A stretch of 64,000 nt of DNA from NCBI GenBank assembly GCA_017311315.1, contig CM029666.1, forward strand, positions 8,059,414 through 8,123,413, read 5' to 3'. Position numbers and translations under genes: made by a program. Of this stretch, positions 1 through 11,600 are shown one piece after another (position 1 is the first letter of the stretch; each line of letters begins with the position of its first letter). Below the pieces are notes generated by a model, which had not been told where the DNA came from, did no database searches, and saw only the letters and a program-made list of their open reading frames with translations. The DNA is from Dendrocalamus latiflorus. Its lineage: Eukaryota > Streptophyta > Magnoliopsida > Poales > Poaceae.

Positions 1-1290
1 TTGGTTTGAAATAGATGCACCAGGTATGGTGAAAGAATTTGTATTTAAGAGAATTCTGTGAAAATACATACATTTTAACATGAAGGGTGATAAGCAAATG
101 GACCTCTTGTTACAGTTGTCTGCCAGTTGTAGCTATTCCGATAGGTCAAGCATATGGTTTTCTTGGCTTAGGCTTGATTGAAATAATGCATTTAGACGTA
201 TGTACTAAAAAAAGCGCGCATGTAATCTTAAGGTTTATGTTTGACCATCGGTTCTTTTTTAGGAAAACTGCTTTCGACATGTTATTCCAAATCACCATGG
301 TATATCTCATGGTTTTCTTGCCACAGCTATGCGTCAACTGTAGTCCAATAGGTAAATCACATAGGCATGTTCTTTAACGGCTCTTAAAAGTGGTTTTTGG
401 TTTTTGCTACAGTATCTAACTTTTAAACAGAGTATTTTCTCAAGACGAAGTCTACAAGTTAATTGTAGTACATGCTAAAAGCTCAATATTTGCACCATCC
501 AAAATCGCAAGCGAGTATCTCTCTCCGTAATCCTGTCGCAAAAAACTAAAATTCAAATTTTCAATCAAAAAACATAAACTGCAGCCATATCAAACAGGCC
601 TGATTGCCTTAGACTTGATTGAAATTTTGTAACTAGCTACGTTGTATATTTTTAATAAATTCCTAGTCTTTCCTATTATAAAAAGTCTCTAGATAATTAG
701 CTACATGCCATTCTACCTATCTCACGTAATCACGCATGTTACTCTTGACATGCTTTTCGATTCCATAAAATATATGGAAGATTGAAAGATAGCAATACAG
801 AAGTAGGGCGAAATTCACTCACAAACTCTCTTACCAACGAAAAAGCAGCAAATTCATCCAATTATGTCTCCACTCAAACAATATCCAATAGTAAAAACAA
901 AAGGAGCAAAACAAAGAGCATCTCACCATAGAAACAAACCTACTTAGCAAAATCTTTACTATACGTCATTGCTGATATACATACGTTACCTATAGATGAC
1001 ATATATATAGACATAACTCGTTTTTGACTGGTATCGATCCGTAGCCGATTAGTAAAATAGTGACGTCGTCCTCTCGCCCACCGGGTTTAAATCCTGGTCT
1101 TTACCCGGCTGACTACCTCCTTGAGCCAATGAAAAAAAAAAGCTCTTGACCGGCCTAGGCGCCTTCGACACAGAAACGGAATTATTCAGCGTAGTATTTT
1201 CCTTGCCATAGCAATTTCTGAGCGGTATGGGGCGGCGGCTGACGTGGCGGCAAATCACATGCCGCACATCTCCCCAGGAAGGAAACATTC
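1..1290. other. Intergenic and promoter region upstream of the EMF1 homologue
   Basis: I see no convincing coding region here. Short open frames lack family resemblance. The stretch is AT-rich up to about 1020. A TATA-like run lies at 1002-1010, and the sequence becomes pyrimidine-rich and GC-rich near 1290, as expected at a monocot transcript start. Around 1080-1100 a short tract resembles an RNA polymerase III B box, which could be a SINE scrap, but no A box is clear. Confidence 0.5.
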
Positions 1291-2663
1291 ATGTCCACAC
1301 AGACGCCCCCCACAATTGATTACACCCTCCAACTTTCTCTCCTCCATCACCTCCCCTCATCCTCTCTGTGTCTCCCTCGCTCCTCTCTCCGTCTCCCAAA
1401 ACCCTAAAGCCCGCGGCTTTCGCGTCTATCCTCCCCAAATCCCACCGGAGCCGCCGCCGCCTCGCCCCGGAGATCCCGCCCACGCCTCGCCGCGATCTGT
1501 CCCCCGGTAGTCGCGCCGCCTCCCGCCGTGGATCGGTTGGACCGCAGGGGCGGTCTTTGGCCCTTTCGTCATCTACCTTTTCTCCCTTCCAGGTTTGATT
1601 TGATCTACTCCCTCCCGTCTCCTTAATCCTTCTACTTCTCTTGGTGGATTTGGGGAGGGCTTGGTTCCGTCGTTTTCACGGTAGGCTTTTTTTTCTCGCA
1701 CCAAATATTTCCGTTTTCTTGGCTTCCGGCGGTAGATTTGCCGACGGGTAAATTTTTCCCCGCCGATTTAATCTCTATTTCTAATTAATTAATTATTAGG
1801 CGTATGCCTTCCCGGATTAATGATTTCTTGGAGAAAGATTTGATCTTTGTGGCGTGCGTGCGGAGGGGAGTGTGTGGTCCAGGAAGAAGGGGTTCTCGGA
1901 AGGGGATCTGCTCGTCGCTCCTGCTGCCATCGATCCCGCGTTAAAGATCGCGTCTTTTGCGTATGTTTCCCGGCTATCAGTTCATGGATCTTGCGAGGCT
2001 CGAACGCTGGTGGTTTTCTGGGAAGAAGCCCATGGGGGGCTGCGCCCCTTGCTGTATTGCTTGCTCGCTTTGTTTGTGTGGGGGGCCTGCCAGTGTGGCC
2101 AGCTGTGCATGGGTCTCTCGGGACTCGAGTTCTTTGCTCCTGGACACTTGCTGCGCCCGTATGGATGCCGTTGCCGTCTATATTTCATGTCGCGTAAAAA
2201 TGCGTCCTGCTGCAGGATACTGAAGTGCAGTAGCGACTTGTAGTTTCCAAGAGGGCACATCTTTACTTCCTTAGATACGTGAGCATTTGCATGAAGTGTA
2301 CATCTGTCTAGCTATGTATGGCTTGGGTACCTTTGCGTGTTTGGTTACACACTTGGCGAGAATTAATTGGGGGGTCTAGCTAGGTTATATTCGTTACTTG
2401 CTTTGTTTGTTCAACTTTTCTCACTTGTGATGTTTAGCTTTGCGTTGCTCTATATCCCATGAGCTCAAATATGCATGCATGCGCGTACGCATGGACTTGA
2501 CTTTGCGTTTGTTCCATCTTTCTGTTTCTTTGTTTCAGCCTAGCTTGTCTATTGTGGGATGCCTCCTGTGTGTTCTCCGATGTTTGAGGTGTTCCGTTCC
2601 GTGACAAGAACACATGTTTGACGTGCCGATCGAAGCTGTGCTGTTCTACTCGTAGCAACGGAA
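1291..2663 (+). other. Probable 5' UTR and UTR intron of the EMF1 homologue
   Basis: The region holds pyrimidine-rich leader sequence followed by a likely 5'-UTR intron. A plausible donor (GTTTGA) is at 1593. Plausible acceptors lie at 2537-2538, or at 2654-2655, nine bases before the ATG at 2664. Several open frames between 1244 and 2260 carry no family similarity, and I treat them as leader or intron shadows. The exact transcription start and splice choice are inference. Confidence 0.5.
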
Positions 2664-5600
2664 ATGGTTGCAGCAGAGGAGAGCGATGGTGGTGGGAACT
2701 CGATGGTTGCTCGTGGAGCTAGTGCTGCACCAGTGGAACTGAGACCTCACGGTGCAGTTGCTGAAACTGGTGACAAACCAGCAGAGCAGCAATGCGAGCA
2801 TTTCTCCATAAGGTAATCTTTCTGTATTCAGATGCTGGTATTACCTCATTAATTGGAGTATCATGCCATATAGCATTGTTTGACCTTTGACGGGTGAGCA
2901 TGATTGCTCATAGTTTTGCTTGCTCAATCTCTGTCCTTGCATAGTCATCTACTCGTAGCCATTGTGAGATGCATATATATGACCATCCGGTTTGATGTAA
3001 TACGTCAATAAATCAACTACTTCATATTTAGTCATATGCATTCAGTTATGTCTTAGCTAGCAGAAATTTTTGCAAAATATTTTGTTATATATTTTGATGT
3101 TTCGTGTATCTTTTGTACTCGACATCCATTAATATCTTCAGTTTACATCTGAGCACATGATCGTCAGTGCTACACATAGCACATATGCATGCCTATCTAT
3201 ATTGATTATGTGTTTGTTCATATTTGCCTTGTATGTGTGGCGCATGCATTTATTCAGGCCATGATGTAGATTTGTATCTGATATTTTTACGGAACCAGCT
3301 GATCACTAATGAAATGAACCTATATAATTTGGGGTTCTCATATTAGTAGGGCCTAACTTCTTTATTGTTATTTTTCTTATGGCAAGGTTCCTTATAGAAC
3401 TTGTTATAAGGTTTGCACGCGGGTGCCTCTCTCCAAATTTACATTTTGTTTGTTTTAAGACCTCCATGTTTAGTCATTTGGAGTGCTCAGAGATTCTAGA
3501 GTTAATATATATCAACCATTCGCCCCATTCAGGTTGCTGGAACTACCAATCCTTTATCAGTGAACTCCTTTATTGTCGGTATGCCAGCTTTTGGCTCATT
3601 ATTATATTTCTCCCACTATGCTGGTAACTCCCTGGCATATTTTTCACAAAAGGCAACTTTTTCATTTGTGCCTTTTTTGATGAGAACCATCTGGGCGTGG
3701 GGCCTAGCTGGTTTCAAACTGTTCTCCCTTTGTTTTATTAAGTGGATACATTAGACGTATCCTCTGATGCTACCTCTCCTTTTCCCCCTTCGTGTACCTT
3801 AGAACGCCAAGAACCTAGTACTTTCTGAAACTGTTCACTTCACCGAGTCCCTATACTTTCATAAATTATTTATCTATGACCCTGTGATGAATAAGTCCCT
3901 GTACTGTGGTCTTTGTGGGGTGGGCACATGGTTCTTGGACAGCATCTCTGTGTCAAGGACAGCATCTTGAGCTTTAGGACAGCTTTAGACTAGCATCTTA
4001 GACTAGCTTTAGGACAACTTTAGACTAGCTTTAAGACAGCTTTTGACTAGCATCTAGGACTAGCATCTTAGCATATGCTTGGCTGGTTAGCAGCCTATAA
4101 ATTTGTATCCCCAACCCCTCAGGTTGGCATGGCATTGTTGTGAGAAATAAACCAAGAAAATTGCCCCATCTCCAAGTCTCATCCTCTCCATGAGAGTAAG
4201 GATCTTGCTATCACCAAGAGCAAGAGTCCAGCGAGTAACAAGTGGTATCAGAGCTATACTATCCTGTAGCCTGAGCATCTCCTGCTCATCTCCTTCTCCG
4301 GCCTCGCAGCAGCCCCAACCGGTAGCAGCAGCAGCTCCGGCTGTCCCCGCTCACTCCTCTCCAGAAACGGGCAGCAGCTCGTCAGAAGCAGCCCTCTCTC
4401 CACGCAACAGCCCCCAGTAGCGCGCCATGTCCGCAGGGCAGTCTCAGCGCTCGGTCGCCTCGAGCACGCGGCGTCAGCAAACGGCCGAGCTCGCCGCGGC
4501 AGAGCAGCGCGAGCGAGCGGCGGCAGAGACCGCTGCGGTGGCGGAAAGGGCGTCAAGGCTGGCAGCGGCGGAGCTGGCAGCAGCCAGAGCGGAGGTGGAA
4601 GCGGCGGCGGCGGCAGATGCAACGCGTGCGGCAGCAGCGGAGGTCAAGGTTCTCGCGGCAGCAACAGCAGCTCCATCTCTGCTGATGACAGCGCCGACGC
4701 GGATCTTGAGCCGCTGGAGAGGGAGGCAGCGCGAGGGCAAGCGGCGCAGTGGGCAGCCGCGCACGCCCACGAGCGCGGCGGCAGCCCAGACAGGCGCGGA
4801 CGCGCCGGTGACGCTCCTGGAGGAGGCGCGCACGGCGGCGGCGTACGGGTCGACGGAGAGCGCGGCTTTCACAGGCGACGCGGCTCTCTCTCCCCGGTTC
4901 GGTACCGTGGTCACCACGAGTACCAGGCTGTCGTCAGGGACGTCGGCCCCGGCGGCGGGTGGCCTACCCTCACCAAGACCAACTACGTCGAGTGGGCTGC
5001 GGTGATGAGGGTGAAGCTCCAGGTGCGGCATATGTGGGATGCAGTCCGGTACGGCGACGTCGACTACGACCAGGATCGACGGGCGCTGGATGCTCTCATC
5101 GCTGCAGTCCCACCCGAGATGCAGTTCTCGCTTACCAACAAGCGGACTGCCAAAGAGGCTTGGGACGCCATCGCTGCAGCACGCATCGGCAGCGACCGCG
5201 CCCGCAAGTCTACATTGCAGGCACTACGCACGGAGTGGGAGCACCTGGCCTTCAAGCCAGGTGAGGACGTTGATGACTTTGCTCTCCGTCTCAACACTCT
5301 GTTGCACAAGTTGGTGCAGTTCGGCGACGACACATACGGCGAGGAGAGAGCTGTGGAAAAGCTCTTCCGCTGTGTCCCCGAGAAGTACAAGCAGATGGCT
5401 CGCTCGATCGAGTCTCTGCTGGACCTCTCCACGATGACGATCGAGGAGGCGTTGGGTCGCCTCAAGGTCGTGGACAGCGATGAGCCACAGCGCCTCTCGG
5501 GACCCGTCACCATTGGCGGGAAGCTCCTCCTCACTCGGGAGCAGTGGGCTGCCGGCCAAGGTGACAGGAAGAAGGGGGAGCCTTCTTCCACGACAGGCGA

Positions 5601-8600
5601 CCGCAAGCGTGGCAAGCCGCGCAAAGACGCCCAGGCAGGGGCGCGAGGACGTGCCGAGGGTGATGACCGTGGAGGCGCCCAGGGCGGCGCCGCTGGCAAG
5701 CAAAAGCCGGCACGAGATGACTCTTGCCACAACTGCGGCAAGCTTGGTCATTGGGCCAAGGATTGTCGACAGCCACGACGCGGCCAGGCCCACGTCGCGC
5801 AGGCGGAGGAGGAGGAGCAGCCGGCTCTGTTCATTGCTCATACAAGCATCGAACTACCTCCAGCGGCACCGGTCGCAGTGGCTCTCCTCCACCTTGACGA
5901 GCCAAAAGCACACGCCCTCCTCGGCTACGGCTCCGGCAACGACAAGACTGACGGGTGGTGCCTCGACACCGGCGCCACCCATCACATGACCGGTCGACGG
6001 GAGTACTTCGCCGAGTTTGACTCTAGCGTCCGAGGCTCCGTCAAGTTTGGGGACGCCTCCGGCGTGGAAATCAAGGGCGTCGGCTCCGTCATCCTCACCA
6101 CCGTGTCTGGTGAGCACAGGCTGCTCACTGGCGTCTACTACATCCCCGATCTGCGGAACTCCATCATCAGCTTGGGACAGCTGGATGAGAACGGCTCGCG
6201 GGTCGAGATCGAGCACGGGGTGCTGCGGATTTGGGATCTTCGCCGCCGCCTTCTTGCCAAGGTAACCAGAGGCGCAAATCGACTCTACATTCTTCACCTA
6301 CAGGTGGCACAACCCCTCTGTCTCGCTGCTCGTCGGGACGACGAGGCGTGGCAGTGGCACGAGCGCTTTGGGCACCTTCACTTCGAGGCCCTGAAGCGGC
6401 TCAGTGCCACGGAAATGGTGCGAGGCCTGCCGTGCCTTGACCATGTGGAGCAGTTCTGCGACGTCTGCGTGTTGACGAAGCAGAGGCGACTCCCCTTTCC
6501 CCAGCGGGCGAGTTTCCGAGCCAAGGAGAGGCTCGAGCTCGTGCACGGGGACTTGTGTGGCCCGGTGACACCGGCCACACCGGGAGGACGACGCTACTTC
6601 CTGCTGCTCGTCGACGACCTCTCCCGCTACATGTGGGTGATGGTCCTCGGCAGCAAGGGAGAGGCTGCGGACGCCATCAGGCGCACGCAGGCTGCTGCGG
6701 AGGCGGAGTGCGGCTGCAAGCTGCGCGTGCTGCGCACAGACAACGGCGGCTGAATTCGCATCGTACTGCGCTGATGAGGGCATTCAGCGCCACTACTCCG
6801 CGCCGTACAGCCCGCAGCAGAACGGCGTCGTCGAGCGGCGCAACCAGACGGTTGTGGGGATGGCTCGGGCCCTCCTCAAGCAGAGGGGGATGCCGGCTGT
6901 CTTCTGGGGAGAGGCGGTGGTGACGGCCGTCTACATCCTCAACCGCTCGCCTACCAAGGCGCTCGACCGCAGGACGCCGAATGAGGCTTGGCATGGGCGC
7001 AAGCCGGCGGTCTCCCACTTGCGGGTCTTCGGCTCCCTCGCGTTCGCCAAGGAGCTTGGCCACATCGGTAAGCTCAACGACAGGAGCACTCCGGGAGTGT
7101 TCATCGGCTACGCGGAGGGCTCGAAGGCCTACCGCATACTTGACCCTGTCACACAGCGCGTCCGCATCTCGCGTGACGTTGTGTTCGACGAAGGGCGAGG
7201 CTGGACGTGGGACAAGGCGGTGGACGACGGTTCGACTTCGACTCTCAGGGACTTTGTTGTCGACTACGTCCACTTCGAGAGAGCCGGGGGAGCTAGCAGC
7301 TCGTCTTCACCGAGCTCGTCCACCTCGACACCTTGCTCGCCACCAGCTCCGGCGAGTGCTCCACCACCTTGGGCACCGGCTACGCCCCACTCTTCACCAC
7401 CAACCACTCCACGCTCTCCCGCACCGGCTCACCACTCTCCTGCACCGGCGGCCACACCACTGGGATCGGCCCCAACAGCTTCGGTCCACGACGAGCAGCG
7501 CATGGTGGAGTTCGCTACTCCGCTGTCTCACGACGAGGACCGCGTCGACGCCTACCACGACGACGAGCCTCTGCGCTACCGTACCATGGACAACATCCTC
7601 GGCGAGCTGCCCGTCCCTGGACTGGCGCAGCACGACTTCGAGGCGGAGCTGCACTTGGCGTGCGACGACGGCGAGCCCCGCTCCTTCGCTGAGGCGGAAG
7701 GAGACGCAGCGTGGCGTGTCGCGATGAAGCAGGAGATGGACGCCGTCGAGCGGAACCGGACGTGGGAGCTGGCGGATCTTCCTGCCGGTCACCGCGCGAT
7801 CACCCTTAAGTGGGTGTTCAAGCTGAAGCGGGATGAAGCCGGCGCCATCGTCAAGCACAAGGCTCGCTTGGTGGCACGAGGCTTCGTGCAGCAGGAGGGG
7901 GTCGACTTCGATGACGCCTTCGCACCCGTCGCGCGCATGGAGTCCGTTCGTCTTCTCCTCGCACTTGCAGCCCAGGAGGATTGGCGCGTCCATCACATGG
8001 ACGTCAAGTCCGCCTTCCTCAACGGCGACTTGAAGGAGGAGGCCTACGTCCGTCAGCCGCCGGGATTCGTCATCCCCGGCAAGGAGGGCAAGGTTCTCCG
8101 CCTGCGCAAGGCCCTCTACGGCTTGCGGCAGGCACCACGAGCCTGGAACGCTAAGCTGGACTCCACCCTCAAGCAAATGGGGTTCTAGCAGAGCGCACAT
8201 GAGGCTGCGGTCTACCGGCGGGGCAAAGGCGGCAACGTTCTGCTGGTGGGCGTCTACGTCGACGACCTGGTGATCACCGGCTCCAAGGAGGCCGAGGTCG
8301 AGGCGTTCAAGGCGGAGATGAAGACCGTCTTCCAGATGAGCGACTTGGGGCTTCTCTCCTTCTACCTGGGGATCGAGGTTCACCAGGACAGCTCTGGTAT
8401 CTCCCTTCGTCAGACCGCCTACGCCAAGCGCACCGTCGAGCTGGGCGGGCTCACCGACTGCAACCCAGCCCACACTCCTATGGAGGAAAGGCTGAAGCTG
8501 AGCCGCGACAGCACGGCGGAGGAGGTGGACGCGACGCAGTACCGGCGCATCGTGGGTAGCCTTCGCTACCTCGTCCACACGCGTCCGGACTTGGCGTTCG

Positions 8601-11600
8601 CCGTCGGCTACGTCAGTCGGTTCATGCAGCGACCGACGACGGAGCATCAGCAGGCCGTGAAGAGGATCCTCCGCTACGTTGCGGGCACCTCCGACTACGG
8701 TTTGCACTACCCGAGGTGTCCCGGCGCGGCGCACTTCATCGGGTACAGCGACAGCGACCACGCAGGCGACATCGACACCAGCAAGAGCACAAGCGGGATT
8801 CTCTTCTTCCTCGGCAAGTGCCTCGTTAGCTGGCAGTCAGTCAAGCAGCAGGTGGTGGCCCTGTCCAGCTGTGAGGCCGAGTACATAGCGGCTTCCACCG
8901 CTTCGACTCAGGCGCTCTGGCTCGCTCGACTGCTTGGTGATCTCCTCGGCAGAGACACTGAAGCGGTGGCGCTCAGGGTGGACAGCAAGTCCGCTCTGGC
9001 TCTAGCAAAGAACCCCGTTTTCCACGAACGGAGCAAGCACATCCGGGTGAAGTACCACTTCATCCGAGGCTGTTTGGATGAAGGCAGCATCAAGGCGAGC
9101 TACATCAACACCACGGATCAGCTTGCGGACCTGCTCACCAAGCCTCTTGGGAGGGTCAAATTCCTCGAGCTCTGCTCTAGGATCGGGATGGTTCAACTTT
9201 CCCACAAGACGACGCACAAGACTTAGGGAGAGAATGATGAATAAGTCTCTGTACTGTGGTCTTTGTGGGGTGGGCACATGGTTCTTGGACAGCATCTCTG
9301 TGTCAAGGACAGCATCTTAGCTTTAGGACAGCTTTAGACTAGCATCTTAGACTAGCTTTAGGACAGCTTTAGACTAGCATCTTAGACTAGCTTTAAGACA
9401 GCTTTTGACTAGCATCTAGGACTAGCATCTTAGCATATGCTTGGCTGGTTAGCAGCCTATAAATTTGTATCCCCAACCCCTCAGGTTGGCATGGCATTGT
9501 TGTGAGAAATAAACCAAGAAAATTGCTCCATCTCCAAGTGTCATCCTCTCCATGAGAGTAAAGATCTTGCTATCACCAAGAGCAAGAGTCCAGCGAGTAA
9601 CACCCTGCACTCCCAATTTGCATGTATTTGGCATTAATATACTCTATTATTTTAGTCAGGCATGCTCAATTCAGTTACATACCAGCTTATAATTCATCAG
9701 GTTGTTTACAAGGAGAATTCATTCTAGAAAAAAAAATAAAAATGTCAATAATTTTCGCATATATGCTCACAAGATGAGAGAATATGCATTTTTTTACTCT
9801 GTAGAAATTCTCTCTCTTGTGTTCTCATATCTGTTTGCAATAGCTACTAGTTTATGCACATCAGCATAGGATACTTATCCAGTGTGTTAGTTGTTGCGCA
9901 TGTCAATGAAGGCCCTTTTGTGGACAACAAGGTTTGAATGAAACTGCCTACACTTGATGTAAAGTGTTTTTGGATTCTGTAGGCCTTTTATGAGTTTATC
10001 CACTGTATATTCATTAAAGCAAACAATGTGCTATGCATAAGGTGTGCATCTTATCAACGATCTATTTTTTATGTCAGAGCGTATGTTGCTCTTGTTCAGA
10101 AGAAGGATCCAAGATTTTGCTCTCTATCTCAGATTTTCCATGACCAGCGACAATATGATGAAAGCTGTAACAGTTCATGCCCATTTTCGGTAGCAAAGTT
10201 TCGACGATGGGATTGCTTAAAGTGCTTGGATAAGGCAAAAAATTCAGATCATAGAACACCATCTAGAAGTGTTTCTATGAAGCAGGATGGCACAAGTGAT
10301 CGTTGCGCTATTTCATTTGTTCGAATTGTGGATTCCAAAAGAGTATTTGCTTGCACACAACAATCATCTCAAGGGAAGAATGCTGATAGATCAACTATTT
10401 TGAAGAGTGCCCAAGAAAGCAATTCCAAATGCAGCTCACCTTCGAATGGCAAGAAAGTTGTTACAGAGGCGAATTCTAATCCACCCACAAAAGGTATGGT
10501 AGAGCTTGGTGAATTCCTAACTATGATTTTTTTATATAAAATAAACTAATGTGGCTGTCTGCGTCTGTTGTCCTCAGATTTACAGGGGTCATCCTATAAT
10601 CATGATGTGACCGCAAATATCTCAGATGATGCTTCTGTGGATGTTACAGCTTTACCTGAAGTTTCCCAGATTAGTGCAAACAAAGAAGGAAATGGCACGG
10701 AAATCCCATGCAATCCGAAACTTTCTGAAGTAACTCTGACGCCAAATGCAGATGAAAATGGAAAATCCCAGGAGATTCTGATTGTTGACTGCAATATGAC
10801 CAATGGTCCTAAGCCAATACCTGGGCAGAAAGGTGATCAGGTCTGCAACAGCGGTCCACATGAAGAAGCAGCTCCAAAAAGAAGTGTTGAATCTAATTGT
10901 AAGAAGAAGAAAGATAACAAAACCAATGCGCAGGTTGGTGCTCCAAAAGTTTCTGAAGTAACTCTGACTCCAAATGCAGATGAAAATGGAAAATCTCAGG
11001 AGATTCTGATTGTTGACTGCAATAATATGACCAATGTTCCTAAGCCAAAGCCAATACCTGGGCAGAAAGGTGATGTTCCTAAGCCAAAACCTGGGCAGAA
11101 AGGTGATCAGGTCTGCAACAGCGGTCCACATGAAGAAGCAGCTCCAAAAAGAAGTGTTGAACCTAATTGTAGGAAGAAGAAAGATAACAAACCCACTGCG
11201 CAGGTTGATGCTCCAAAAGTTTCTGAAGTAGATCTGATGCCAAATGCAGATGAAAATGGAAATGAGATTCTGATTGATGACTGCAATATGACCAATGTTC
11301 CTAAACCAATACCTGGGCAGAAAGGTGATCAGGTCAGCAACAGTGGTCCACGTGAAGAAGCAGCTTCAAAAAGAAGTGTTGAATCTAATTGTAAGAAGAA
11401 GAAAGATAACAAACCCACTGCGCAGGTTGGTGCTCCAGATGTAAACACTTGTCGGAGAAAACCAAAAAAGATGCGGCTATTATCAGACATCATAAACTCT
11501 GACCAGGTAGGGCAGTGTAGAAGTGATATCGAAGTTGATCATGAAAAGGTCGCTGTTGTCTGTGAGGATGATGAAAATAGGGATGATATTACTGCTGTAA

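Larger units (their letters stand above)
3885..9602 (+). mobile_element. Ty1/copia LTR retrotransposon inserted in EMF1 intron 1
   Basis: The element has TG...CA LTRs at 3885-4240 and 9235-9602. It is flanked by a perfect 5-bp target duplication CCCTG at 3880-3884 and 9603-9607. A primer-binding site lies three bases inside the left LTR and a purine tract ends at the right LTR. The domain order Gag, protease, integrase, reverse transcriptase, RNase H is that of copia elements. It sits in the same orientation as EMF1. The LTRs differ by about five substitutions, one single-base indel and one 13-bp repeat unit, so the insertion looks recent. Confidence 0.95.

Noticed and set aside
1070..1110. 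tRNA-like B box (GGGTTTAAATCC) suggesting a tRNA gene or SINE
   Set aside because: No cloverleaf, A box or A-rich SINE tail could be placed. At most it is a decayed scrap.
1244..2260. Several overlapping open frames of 76-129 residues
   Set aside because: They lie in the EMF1 leader and UTR intron, conflict in frame, and show no family resemblance.
4474..5031. Long minus-strand open frame opposite gag
   Set aside because: It is a mirror of the alanine-rich coiled region on the coding strand. CG-rich codon bias removes stops from the complement.
7394..8761. 455-residue minus-strand open frame opposite the copia RT
   Set aside because: It is a shadow of the RT/RNase H coding strand and has no own domain.
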